A stretch of 64,000 nucleotides of DNA, taken from contig OU452203.1 of NCBI GenBank assembly GCA_911728435.2, positions 11,553,651 through 11,617,650 on the forward strand, read 5' to 3'. Below the pieces are notes generated by a model. It was not told where the DNA came from. It saw only the letters and a list, made by a program, of their open reading frames with translations, and searched no databases. Of this stretch, positions 48,900-60,184 are shown piece by piece. Origin of the DNA: Apoderus coryli. Lineage: Eukaryota; Arthropoda; Insecta; Coleoptera; Attelabidae. Each line of letters begins with the position of its first letter. Position 1 is the first letter of the stretch. The position numbers and the translations under genes were made by a program.

Positions 48900-49690
48900 G
48901 GTAATCTGTTCTTCACAACCATTTTAGATACAAAGCTTGGCTGTGTTCTCCGCTGGTGAGAAGACAGTCGACTTTGTGCGACGAAAATGATGAAGAGATA
49001 CAAAAGTCTAATAGGCACTAAGCGTAAAGCCCTAATGACACGATATCGTCTATAGATTTGATGGCGGTGGATCTCTTCAACCTTCGTTGACTGCAAGTCG
49101 CGACGAAGATCGTATCCACATCAGTGATATTGAGCTTCAATACAATGCTGTCCTGGCTGATAAGGAAGAGGATTTGCAATATATACTAAATGCATTTAAC
49201 AGCGCATAAAAGAGTATCGGGCTTGAACAGCCGACAACAAAGACTGAGGCGGTACCTCCATATATTGGAGTTAACTGAGTCAGACTTTGGAACATCGAGA
49301 GTTTCTCTTACATCGGCAGTATTCTCGCAGCGAAAGCAAGTATCGATGATGAGATTCAGATACAAGAATGTTCTTAGGACCAACATGAAGAAGTGTGGCT
49401 TAGATGTGAAGAACAACTGGGAGCAGATCGCTAACGACCGACCAAGATAAAGGCGTACCATTTACGAGGGTCATGAAGTTTTTGAAGAACAGCGTCGGCC
49501 ACATAAGGATAAACACAACTTCGAAAGGAAAGAAAACGCATCGATGGGGCAGCGCATCTACAAGAGCAGGTAGTGATTGGATATGTCAGTTTGGTGACAG
49601 AATTTGTGGCTCTAGCATCGGTCTGTTTAGTCATCTTACAGTTCACAAGAGGAATCACTAAGTTGCAATAATTGATGATGAGTTACAAAG
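48900..49690 (+). pseudogene. RTE-type LINE ORF2, C-terminal part
   Basis: The plus strand gives H-I-S-D-I-E-L-Q-Y-N-A-V-L-A-D-K-E-E-D-L-Q-Y-I-L-N-A-F-N, followed by P-P-Y-I-G-V-N and SYIGSILAAKASIDDEIQ, then a frame with W-E-Q-I-A-N-D-R-P, and near the end C-G-S-S-I-G-L-F-S-H-L. These are the palm-to-thumb and C-terminal zinc-finger-like regions of RTE elements. The active site, usually LQYADD, reads LQYNAV. Several stops and shifts make it dead. It may be the same family as the endonuclease piece at 25395, but orientation and distance exclude one insertion. Confidence 0.8.
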
Positions 49691-49979
49691 GGTTTGGAAC
49701 TTGAAATTTGGTTCAAAGATGGATAATATATAACAAATAATTAGAAAGCCCTAATTAGAGAAATAAATAACAGTATTGTTGTTAAAAGACAGCTTCTAGA
49801 AAAATTCCAGCATTTCGCCTATTTACTTAAGCATAATTATTGGTTAAAGTAAATGGTGAGTTGATTATAGTGTAGTATGTTATAATATCGTGTAATGCAT
49901 TGGCGTGTCTTGCTTTCAGACATTATATTTTCTCATATATATTCAATTACATAACGCCAGCTTTTCGATAAATCGAACC

Positions 49980-50022
49980 CACCACTGATGATGAGGACGG
50001 GTGCCTCGAAACCTGTATGGTG
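49980..50022 (+). ncRNA. Hammerhead-like motif, core intact with one extra base
   Basis: Stem I CACCA (49980-49984) pairs with TGGTG (50018-50022). The core CTGATGA is 49985-49991, stem II GAGG/CCTC is 49993-49996 with 50004-50007, GAAA is 50008-50011, and a GTA triplet is 50015-50017. The only departure is an extra T (49992) between the core and stem II. Stem III would be two base pairs (AC/GT), so a monomer should fold poorly. The inner stem I resembles that of the 35149 motif (CACCA/TGGTG). TTTGTGGAG follows at 50062. Confidence 0.6.
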
Positions 50023-50099
50023 ACTGACTGACGACCCTTAGAGGGACTTATTAAATTTATTTTGTGGAGATTGACTAGTATGACGGTAAGGAAAAAGAT

Positions 50100-50585
50100 A
50101 TTTTTAAATCGGATAAGTGGTCCTACAGACCCGGTTGACATGATTTGTAAATCGCAGACCCTCATCCATCCAAAGACCATGATTCCTCGCCTTTCTTTGC
50201 GAAGAAATTACTTCCCCATTAAGGTGAAATTCGAATCTGCTACACACCGGTTCTCTTTTTGCTTTTGGACCGAACAACATACCGATGGACTTACTGGCAT
50301 TCAGCTTCAAATTGTGTGCCGTTGAAAATTGTACAGGACGCTCCAGATCAGCATTCAATAAATCCTGAGCCACATCACTCTCATCTCCCTCAAATAAGAT
50401 ATAGGTCTGGGTATCATCGGCTTAATGCTCTAGGCGGCAATTTTCGATGAATGTATAAAAGTCCGAAATATATATCGAAAAGAGCAGAGGTCCAAAAACG
50501 GAACCTTGCACGACGCCTATTTTTATACCCGAGTAGCTAGAATATAATTTTTTTAAAACTACACAGAAGTTCATGGTTCCGAAAT
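50100..50585 (-). pseudogene. LINE reverse transcriptase fragment
   Basis: The minus strand reads S-S-Y-S-G-I-K-I-G-V-V-Q-G-S-V-F, then G-P-L-L-F-S-I-Y-I-S-D-F (the GVPQGSVLGPLLF motif with P changed to V), then a shift to N-L-K-L-N-A-S-K-S and MLFGPKAKRE. The (F/Y)xDD active site lies in the damaged stretch between. Jockey/CR1-like, similar in layout to 12835-14104. Confidence 0.75.
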
Positions 50586-50589
50586 AATT

Positions 50590-50834
50590 AATAATGCTTT
50601 GTTGCCAATGGATCACTTGAGTGGTGAAGCACAAGAAGCACGTAACAAAGATTGTAGACTTCCCTCTGAAGATTTTTCAAAAAAAAACTTCCCGATCCAA
50701 TGATTACATGTAAAATAAAATATTCCAAGAGAAAGAAACGCACTTTACGAGAAGTAGCAATAGATTCAATAGAAAACCTTACTTCCAATATGGAAACTGA
50801 TGTTGATTCTAGCGTTTCTGACTCAGATTACTAA
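50590..50834 (+). pseudogene. C-terminal fragment of an unidentified transposon-type protein
   Basis: The plus strand reads L-L-P-M-D-H-L-S-G-E-A-Q-E-A-R-N-K-D-C-R, then in another frame K-Y-S-K-R-K-K-R-T-L-R-E-V, ending S-N-M-E-T-D-V-D-S-S-V-S-D-S-D-Y and a stop. (S)EEAxEARNKD with an acidic serine-rich tail is familiar from repeat-encoded insect proteins, but I cannot name the family. Confidence 0.35.
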
Positions 50835-53800
50835 ATCCCCACATTTTTAAAAAAATGGTATCTGTTTTATAATTTAAAACAAATACGCTTAAAATATATT
50901 GTAAAATAAACATTAACAATTTTTGCAACTTTAAATATACATTATGCGAATTTTGGCCAAATTTTTTGTTTGTCCCACTGTGAGATATTTAAAAGTTAAA
51001 CACTTTTAATTTGGTATATTTATATAAGTAATTAATAATTTGTATAAAATTCTTATACCAAACAAAGACTCAACAAATATGGGACTCAATCTTCGCTTAT
51101 ACTAACTTTAGCACGAAAGCAAATGTAGTAATTCACTCAAAATCCTGATATCTGGAAGTATAAGACGAAGCTGTTCAACTAAACACGCTTTTGTCTATTC
51201 CCTATTCCTATGCTTAGTAATTTGGCTACATGTCTCTGGTATATCCATATTATATAAACAGCTACTAGTAGCTAGCTATACCTATAAAGATACACAAACT
51301 AAGTATATTATCTAGTGTATAAGGAATAATAGTAGAGAATAGTATACAGCCCGTACATAAAGTGGTAAAGTTATATGCGTGTGTGATTCTATTTAACTAC
51401 TTTGGGGAAATCCAACAAGCTTAATCTACAGAGTAGTGCTATCTTTAATAATGAATCCAAAAAAGAACTGAAGCAGTGTCGGCATCATACATATTTCAAA
51501 TATATTTTCTTATTCTACATGTTTATTCACTGGAAAAAAAGTGCTCGAAATTGTTTTTGATTTGGCTTACTTCGTTTCGATTTGATTAACTTAAATTCTA
51601 GTGAACTAGTGATATTTTGCCTCCATTAAATTAACTACGATATATCTAATAAATTGCTTCATTCATCGCTGCTGTTCCAAACGTAGAAGGCATTAGTCAT
51701 GTTGTAATTTGAAACACAAGAGAACATGTTTTGCTGAGTGAAGCTTGTATAATTGAAAAAAATATATAATTTTTAATTTACTTATTATTTTTTCAAATAT
51801 TGGCCGAAGAATTTAATTAAATATTACTTGTTTATATAATTTTTTAAGAAATAATGATAAGAAGCTATAACAGCATAAAGGTACGTATCCATCAAAGCAA
51901 CTTTTTTGTTTATGTAGCAACAAATTCCAAAATATTGAAACAAGAGATAAACATTCTACCAGGGCAAGAAGAAAACAGGTAAAATCCAGAACGTTAAAAA
52001 TGCTATTTAAGAAAAAAATTAAAACTATTATAAATAATGCAAGAAGTTTTTGAATATTTGATCATAGGCGTCGTAATATACTTTTTAGTTAATTATAAAT
52101 TAAAATATTATTTATTATTAATAATGTCTAGGATAAGACTAGAATCGAAAATTTTTACGGATATCAAGCTGTTGTGGGACTAATTATATTAAAATACGAC
52201 ACTGTCACGGTCTGAAATTCCCGTCAAAAAAATGTATTGGTTACGAGTGTATTTAACTGCGTCAAACCAGGTTAAAAATTGCTTGATGACCACTTAGTGT
52301 GGGCGGCCCATTGACACTAAACGCAATAATATCCATGATAGTATAGGCAACTTTTATTTTCCTTAACATTCAAATTTATTGAATGGATTTATTTACCGAA
52401 TATGATTATTATTAATAAACAAAGTCTCTCAATAGGTACTTGTGGTCCACAATTTATTTTATTTTTGCCTAATTGTGGTGGGTACCAAATGATAATGTGT
52501 GTGCCGTATTATTCTGGTAGGGAGAATGACGTCCTCGTTAGGGGTTTTTCTGCACGTACTTTTGCCTATGTCCCACCGCAAATTCCAGATCGGCTTCTCG
52601 AAAATTCTTTTGATTTTCTTTCTTTTGACTTAGATTTTAATCATCACTTATTTACAGTTTTACAACATAACGTTATTCTTGGAATTTAATTGTAATATTA
52701 TTTATAAAGGTACTAATCTTTGGGTGCTTCCTGAATTTACAAGTTTATCTGTAATTGTAGGTAACTTAATTTCATAATTTTATGATGTGGATGTTAGGGG
52801 TTAAAAGAGTATAGCTATACTAGTTGTCCCCCGGTTGATATAATACTAGAAACGTGTTGATTGTGCCAATTTATTATTTTAGATTCTATGTACAAGTTAA
52901 TTATGTTTAATAGGTGATTGTGGTTTGATTCAGATAATATTAGAAATTATTATTGTTCTCGTAAGGGTCCTATAATTTAATCTATATAATATACAATATT
53001 TCTATTTTCTATACATTTTGATATTTACATTCGCATATTAAAAGTATTTAATAAATCATAATTATTGTTCAAAATTACATCTTTTATTACCAGTTAAGGT
53101 TCGTAGTTGCCAATTTTATAGGGTGTACTAGTAAACTGCGCCTGGGCATAACAACTTCTGAGGTATCACCCTGTACGAGCTAGCCTGGTACTTTACTTTT
53201 TTATACCACAACTCCAAATAGAACCCCTCAGAAGAGAGTCTCAATATACCAAGGGTGAATTCTTAAAATTGTCTTTAATTTAATTTATTTTTTTTCCCTT
53301 AATAGTTATAGATTTTTATTATTCGTGGTAACACCAATTACAGAGCTTCAATATTAGGAGTTGAGCGTTTACTTGTCACACTACGATATTTAGCAACGGG
53401 TGATTCTTACCACTCCCTGATGTATTTATTCATTAGTCCACTTAAATCCCGCCATATTTCTTTTTTTAATTACAAATGAAGAGAAGTTCTTGCAAGGTGG
53501 CACCTACCTATTTTAATTAGATAATATACAGGGTGGCTTAAAAATATTATAAAATTGAAGAAAGTCTACAGTTACCTATGGTCGTAGATATCTATTTGAA
53601 CATACCCTGTATAAAATAAAGTAATAAAGGAATCGTTAGTAGGTTAATTTCATTTCATAAACCACTATAAACCACTCGTAGAACACTATATGTGTATGTA
53701 ACATTCATATACTGAGCTTTTAGTTATATACATGTATTATGTATAGGGAGGGTTAAAATTAATCGTTCTCTTGGTTGTAAACTTAAACTGAACTAAACTT

Positions 53801-54642
53801 AAAGTCGTTTTGGTTATATATACAGATATATCAGACAAAACTACATTAAGTAGGTAACTATTGTATGCCTGGGAGAAACATATGTATAAATGCATGTAAT
53901 AAACAGAATATTGAGCAATCGAAGAGAGGTTATTGTCGAAGATATATTGACCTTTATTGCATACTGGTGGTGGTTGTTATTTAATTGATACTTACCTATT
54001 AGTTTCCTATACCAGTTATTGGAAAGACATAGTAGTTTCAACCGTGCGTGGGACAGAACAAATATCTAAAACTAATTATCTTCTTATTAGTAATATTTAG
54101 GACACGTTTTTTTGTGATTTTCAAAAGAAGACTTAATAAAAATATTATTATTTTTTCTAATTCATGGAAGTTATAAGTTCCTTCATCATTTGGATTTCTA
54201 TATCTACCTAAATAGAAATATTATTACGTAAAGAAAAAAGTACTACAATTACAACATGTTTGTGACTAGTTAATATTGTATTTAAATGTAGTAATAATTT
54301 CCTTTTAAGTTTGTATCTCTAAAGATTTTTTCACAAAATGTACTATGTATAAATGTTTAAATTCCATGTTTTTAAAGACCTGAAATATACTTATAGCTAT
54401 AATGTTACTTATAGCTATTATTTATTGTTATTTATACGATAATTTGGTTTATTATTATTGTTGTTTTCATTAATATTAGGTATTTAGTTTTAAGTCATGG
54501 TTAAGTATTTCAAAAGTAGCTTAGGCTAAAACTTCGCCATTTTGATGAAACTTTTTTATGTATGTTTGTACGGATTGTTTCTGAAAATAAAGACATATAT
54601 AAAAATATCAATACTATGTCTGCTGTGTAAGATTTTACTAGT
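50835..54642. other. No gene firmly recognised
   Basis: AT-rich. A 95-codon ORF at 52402-52689 has no recognised motif. TGTCACGG (52205) and TTGTCACA (53371) could bound a solo LTR of about 1.17 kb, but no target duplication is visible. GTAGGTA and CAGGGTG repeat-end phrases occur at 53160-53530. Confidence 0.4.
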
Positions 54643-54682
54643 GCCACTGATGATGGAATTATGATTCCGAACCATGTCTGGC
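54643..54682 (+). ncRNA. Hammerhead-like motif with one core substitution
   Basis: Stem I GCCA (54643-54646) pairs with TGGC (54679-54682). CTGATGA is 54647-54653, stem II GGAAT/ATTCC (54655-54659 with 54664-54668) has loop TATG, and the GTC triplet ends at 54678. Departures are GAAC for GAAA (54669-54672) and an extra T at 54654. TTTTGTGGAGCAAACG follows at 54715, as in the motif at 45257. Probably a decayed terminal-repeat copy. Confidence 0.6.
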
Positions 54683-57585
54683 TAATTTACATTGAAACAT
54701 ATATATATAAAGATATTTTGTGGAGCAAACGTTTTTGATTTATAAATAAAACTCGCTGCTCGTCGTTATGGATTACTAAACAACATTTAGTAGTTTTACA
54801 CTTTAACTGAATATCACTTTCGTATTTCATTAAAGATAATTGTTTTAAAAGCAATGTCATTTTATTTTTTAAATTTCTCTCTATATCCGAGAAATTTCCG
54901 ACATTTTCCGGGACATCCTGTATATTTCGTGTTGAAGAAAAATAGGTAGGTATGTTTCGCTCAAAAAATAAAAAACCTCAATTTCATAATAAAATGCTAT
55001 ACCTGTTTCTTCCTACCTTTTCAGATTTTGTTTTAATGAGAGCCTAAGTTTCACTAATGAGAGCCTAAGTTTCACTTATTGACCAGAAACAATTTAACGA
55101 CATGCGTTTTTGAGTAAAAAAGTTGAATCCACCATATTTATGTTTTTATAGTTACCTATTTACATATTTTTGAAAAAAACATTTATTGTTTCAGATGTCG
55201 GGACAGAAGTATTCGTACTTCGCATGTGGAAATTCTAAATGGACCACTCCAGGACTACGGCCATGTACCCAATCTAATAGTTGTTTGTTGTTGGAACCAG
55301 GATATGGCGTTGTTATCGAAGCTGAAGCACATTATTTGTTGTTTATACCTTTATTTTTGTATGTTTTGTAACATTGTTATTTTAATTTCTATTATTTATT
55401 ATTTGTGGAATAAAAAATGTTCTTTAGTATTTACATGCTTGAGTTGTTTGTTTTGTTAAAACCAATACATAATAAAACAATGAATAAATTTGAAAAAAGC
55501 GGTCTCCTTGAGACAAGAATCTCTCATATAAATATAGATAATTTTTGTTAAAATTTTTTGCCGTAATAAATGTGAACTACATTAATTTTATGTTGCAGAT
55601 TTTTTAGACCAAATTCTAAACTCAAATCCATATTATTAAGTACCTATCCTTTGTTACAACAGCCTTCACGGAAGCTCTTTGTCCGATAATTTTATATCGC
55701 AGAGTTTAGTTAGGTCAATCTCTACTTAAATAAGTTTTTTTAGATTTCCCATTTTTTACAATATCCCCGTTATTATGCACATCAACATTTTATAGCAGAT
55801 TTTGTAGAGCAAGTACCGAAGACTTTTTCAAACAAAATTTATAAACGGCTATTTTTGTTTGTCCTTCCTCAGGAGAAACATCTACCTCAAAACGCTCTGG
55901 TCTGGCAACCCTAATTGGAGTGAAACTAACGATAATGAACTAATAGAGGGGAACTTTTCAGTGTTCGAAGAGATCATTCACCCGCGTTCGCTCCCGACTA
56001 CCAGAATATGTTAAAGAAAAGAGAGTTTTGATTTTCAGTCATAATTCGTACTTCAAAGTTTGGGCAGCACCTACCGGTACGCCGGCGCGGCGCCGCGCTG
56101 AGGCACTATCCTTAGAAAGACAATGCCCTTACTATGCAGTCTGCTACTGTTATCAGTGATTTAAAACTATATTTAAGTTTGGGATCTTTCGAGATTAATC
56201 AGATGAACGACATAGTTGGATGATAGATATTGCTTATTTAGACCTCCTGTTCGCAAAAAATTCTGCTAGAGTTAAATCTTGAAAAATTTCTAAACATAAT
56301 TTATTTTAATAAATAAATGAATAAATTAAAGGAATAGCTCTCCAACTAAGCGAATAGTTTTTCGAATAATCTATTGTAATTATAAATCGATATTTTATAA
56401 ATACCTGTATTTATTGTCAGCTACAATATTGGCATTGAAAACCATTTTATGACAATCGAAAACACGTTGCTTGATGCCCAAAGCCGAAGGCTGATGAAAT
56501 TATAAGGTAGGTATTTGTCAATGATTTCTAAACTGAGGGTACTTTCTATCATATAGCCTTCCGTGCTCAACAGAATCTCTCAGATTTCACAACGTGTTCA
56601 GATTAAAAATCTTTGGTTAGAGTTGCGCTGGTTTTTTTTTCTTCTTTCAAACTAATGAGAAATAGAAGTCTAAATTAATTTAATTCTTTTGTAGCAGTGG
56701 TTGCTGAAAAATTGATACTTACATCTGCGTTTGTCTGCATTAGATCTAATTTTAGCAAGACTGCAGTCTATTTATTGATTTCGTTTATAGCCATTCCCGT
56801 AATCTTTATATTCACGAGAATTTAATATTACAAAATTTCTTCTTTAAAATATGTCACTAAGGAAGGGGCGCCTCTCTACCTAGCCAGCGTAAAAATAAAT
56901 ATGTTTACGCTGACCAAGCTATTATCCCTCTATCTTGATACTTTACACTCCATTAAGAGTAAATTCGTCCGAAATCTGTATTTTTATCTAATCATAATTG
57001 TTGTAGAACAAGCCTTTTTTCAGGATGTCTTTGAAGTTGTTTTCTTTTTCTGCTATATCTTGAAACGGGTCCAGTACTTTGTTAAATTTATTGCTCTGAT
57101 ATTTCTTCGTAGCCTATTATACGCATATATGGTTTGAACAATTATTAACAGTAACCTTTTCAACATTTTTTATATTTTAGCTGTAATTATGATTCGTTTT
57201 TGCAAAAACCTCTAATAATACTATAGGGTTGGGAGAAAGGTTTTGTGAGAAATTAATTTTCCAACCCTTAGAAATAACAGTTAGCTTCCTGCTTTAAGTA
57301 TACGTGAATTTCCTTATTCATGGAAAAAATAAATATAATTCTCCAAAACCATAGGTAGGTATACATTATTTTTATTTTACAACCGAACGTAAGTTCGCGT
57401 AGGCAGGTCGCATTTTACATAACAGCAATTCCTATGCATAGAAAAATATGGTGTTCGCATGACTTCATTATTTGCTTCTTCTTTTTTGCCAAACACAATC
57501 ATTATACCTCTGCAATGACTTAAATGGTGAATTATATTTTTTCATGAATTTTAAAATACACCATAAAAATTCCTACAGGGTAGGA
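54683..57585. other. No gene recognised
   Basis: An ORF starting at 55195 (M-S-G-Q-K-Y-S-Y-F-A) follows an acceptor-like TTGTTTCAG, but I see no partner exon or family. 54995-55075 contains a perfect tandem duplication around ATGAGAGCCTAAGTTTCAC. A small AGCGTAAA/TTTACGCT hairpin lies at 56885. Confidence 0.4.
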
Positions 57586-57681
57586 GCTCGCAAACGTCAG
57601 CTTTAATTTTTAGGTGCAGTTGTATACACATGAAAGTTTAAATATAACTGCACCTAAAACTTAAAGTTGACGTTTGCGAGC
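57586..57681. repeat. 96-nt hairpin with 40-nt arms
   Basis: GCTCGCAAACGTCA and CTTTAA plus TTTTAGGTGCAGTT on the left pair with the complementary sequence on the right, with only two or three mismatches. The loop is about 16 nt. Length and shape resemble a microRNA precursor or a tiny MITE. Nothing else in the window matches it. Confidence 0.85.
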
Positions 57682-59040
57682 ATTTACCTAAAAAATAATT
57701 TACAACCTGATTTTTTAAATGATTTATTCAAACTACGTCAATATTACGTTAATAAATGTATTGTTTTAAAAATACAAGTAGGTACACGTTTATTCAATGT
57801 TCTGAATTTGAGTGGATGAATGACAGTAGCATTTCATATCATTAAATCGTATTTTGATCAGTATTTTAATTATGTTTGCAATTTAATTTGATAACCAATA
57901 GATACCTACATTTATATTTAATTTCAAGTTTTAATTTAGATTAGAGGAATTGCACAAAATATGTATATTATAAAGCGTCAAATGTGTGTTCGAATTACGA
58001 TTTAGCAAAGGCAAAGTTTATTATAGGTTATGGTCTACTAATAATGGTCATCTTTTAAAGTATAAAAAAGCGTTAATTTTATTAGATCCATTTATACACT
58101 ATTAAAACGTGTTGTAATATAATAAATTTAACATTCAAAATAACGTCATATTAACATAAAAGTTTTCTTAATTTAGATTTTGGCCAGCAATGTTCGTATT
58201 AAAAACGTTGAATTAAAACGGTGTTATTTTGTACCAAAAGAAAACGGTTATTTTTTATGCGTACACGTTTTACCAACCAATGACACGTTGATTTGACGTT
58301 TAAAAAACGTATGTGTGTTTACTGGGTTGAGATACTTCAAAGAAGTGGGTCAGGGCTTCATCCCTGAGAACGTCAAAATATTCGATCTAGTTCAAAAACG
58401 CCCTCTATTGTAATTCTGAATAATTTCCTTCCAACAAAAAGCTTTCTATAAGCGTTATCGATTCGACTTTTGCCTACCAAAACAGTATCTTTTCGGAGGG
58501 TTATTGATATCTCTAGGGTATTCCTTTTGATATCTTATAGCAGTGTGTTAGATCTTCTGTTAAAGTATGTAGCTTTCCATCTCTAATAAAAATAAACAAA
58601 ATAAAATTGCTATGCACAATTTTCCTTTATGCATAAGTACCCACATTTTATACAGGAAACTCTTTGAGAGAAGAAAAATTTCCATTTATTTTTATTAGCA
58701 AAATTTTATAGGAAGGCAAGTTCCGTTTTCCAATTTGAGTTCTATTAGATATGATTTGGAAATATTTCTATTACGATCTTAAAATTTTGTATGTTTACAA
58801 AAATGGCACAAATCTCAGTTAAGAAAGAGCAATATTTGAAGAAATAATCAGTGGAATACAATATTAATCAAAGCAACCGTCACATCCACATCAATTTTTT
58901 AATAATTCAATAATTCAGTTGTTCGACTCTCATCATCAGTTTTAATAAAAAAGTAAAGTAACCGTATGTAGCAGAACAATTACCGCTCATAGAAAAATTC
59001 CTTTTCTTGTTTAGGTACTTATTTTATATTTAACTTCCAA
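57682..59040. other. No gene recognised
   Basis: AT-rich spacer. The minus strand has CTGATGATGAGAGTCGAAC at 58930, reminiscent of the hammerhead core but without a closing stem II. Confidence 0.4.
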
Positions 59041-59048
59041 ATATATCT

Positions 59049-59162
59049 GATGCCTCCATGGGATCTCCACTAATAGCAAACATATTTATGGAACACTGCG
59101 AAGATCAAGCCATAAGTTTCTACCCACTTGAACCAAAAATGTAGAAGAGATATATTGATAAA
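59049..59162 (+). pseudogene. Penelope-like reverse transcriptase fragment
   Basis: The plus strand reads D-A-S-M-G-S-P-L-I-A-N-I-F-M-E-H, then F-Y-P-L-E-P-K-M, a stop, then K-R-Y-I-D-K. The (T/A)xMGSPLSPxIANIFME---(E)-A----PxKPxxW-RYVDD order is diagnostic of Penelope-like elements. Two residues are missing after GSPL, the tryptophan is a stop, and the catalytic YVDD is YIDK. Dead copy. The endonuclease piece of a Penelope element lies beyond an intervening LINE at 59770. Confidence 0.8.
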
Positions 59163-59319
59163 ATTTCCAGAGAGGCGGATTGGGAGCCGAGGTTTGTAAT
59201 ATTTAATAATAACTGGTCTTTACTTGTTGCATTGCCACTCAGATCGCCAATAGATTTTTTGTGTAGGGATTGGTTAAATCTGATGTGTAGCATTTGGAAG
59301 CCAAAACCAAAGCAAATTC

Positions 59320-59760
59320 GAGTACTCAAAGTTTAAACTTTTTTCAGATGATTTAAAGATCTATCATCCAATCAGAGCACAGAGTAACTGTGAAATATTA
59401 CAAAGTGATTTGAATCATCTATTTCAATATTGTTCTCAGAGAAGTTTATTTTTGAATCTAGATAAGTGCCTCTATATAATTTTTACTCGGAATAACCAGA
59501 TGTTTGAACATAGTTATAAAATCGATAATTCTCAATTGGGACGGGTTTCGGTTTCGGAGACTAAGTATCTGTGTGATATCGTTGATTCTAAAATTCTGTT
59601 TAAAAGCCACGTAGAAAAACTAATAAACAACACAAATAGAATGCTCGGGTTTGTTGTAAGACACGCCAAATATAATAAAAATTTATGTTTACTAATTTAT
59701 GTGAGTTGAGTTGCTAATCTATAGCATTTAAAACTCTACTATCTTGAGGAACCCCATTAT
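59320..59760 (+). pseudogene. LINE reverse transcriptase fragment inserted in the Penelope remnant
   Basis: The plus strand reads F-S-D-D-L-K-I-Y (59345, catalytic DD intact), then NHLFQYCSQRSLFLNLDKC, then S-V-S-E-T-K-Y-L-C-D-I-V-D-S-K, then F-K-S-H-V-E-K-L-I-N-N-T-N-R. This is the Jockey/CR1-type palm and thumb. It breaks off at about 59710-59760 with stops. It sits between the reverse transcriptase and endonuclease pieces of a Penelope-like element. Confidence 0.8.
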
Positions 59761-59769
59761 TAATAATAA

Positions 59770-59870
59770 AGATAAGGTTCCCATAAATATAAGAGATATA
59801 TATGAACTAAAATGCAATTGCGGAGCTATCTATATTTGTGAAGATTTGATTTTTGTATACATTTCTATTA
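59770..59870 (+). pseudogene. Penelope-like GIY-YIG endonuclease fragment
   Basis: The plus strand reads D-I-Y-E-L-K-C-N-C-G-A-I-Y-I-C-E-D-L. In Penelope-like elements this region is GIYxLxCxCGxxYIGET. Both signature triplets are mutated (DIY, YIC), while the two cysteines and spacing are kept. Stops follow. Confidence 0.65.
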
Positions 59871-60061
59871 GAATTTAGTTATTTATATGACGGTGTAGTT
59901 TTGTGCATGTACCTACACGTATTTGTTGGAATTTTATTATGTACCCTTTTGCCATGATTACAGCAGATGATGATAGTTTCTAGAAGTTGTTTTAAGTACT
60001 ACATAGTTATATGTAGTTCCTTCATTCCTTATATAGGTACTTTGATGTTTTAGTTCTTGTT

Positions 60062-60105
60062 GCCTGAAGAGACACCTAAGTCAGGTTCGAAATCGGTGGC
60101 AGATA
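60062..60105 (+). ncRNA. Degenerate hammerhead-like motif of the Penelope remnant
   Basis: CTGAAGA (60064-60070) fits the core CTGANGA. Stem II pairs GAxACCT with AGGTTC (60071-60077 with 60083-60088, one bulged C), and GAAA is 60089-60092. A short stem I TTGC/GCAG is possible, but the base before it would be G, which does not support cleavage. Its place just after the endonuclease remnant fits a Penelope terminal repeat. Confidence 0.45.
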
Positions 60106-60171
60106 ATTTTAAAAAAAACTGTGAGAATTTGGATATTTTTTGTTTTATTCCTATTAACACATATAATTACA

Positions 60172-60177
60172 TTTATT
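60172..60177 (-). terminator. Poly(A) signal of the defensin gene
   Basis: AATAAA on the minus strand, 8 nt after the stop codon of the defensin at 60185. Confidence 0.7.
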
Positions 60178-60184
60178 TTAAGAA

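Noticed and set aside
52205..53380. Possible solo LTR (TGTCACGG ... TTGTCACA)
   Set aside because: End motifs are short, no target duplication is visible, and no second copy is present in the window.
55195..55371. Possible exon starting M-S-G-Q-K-Y-S-Y after an acceptor-like site
   Set aside because: No family, no partner exon and no donor identified.
58918..58940. Minus-strand CTGATGATGAGAGTCGAAC
   Set aside because: Stem II cannot form and the cleavage triplet is absent; perhaps a very old copy.
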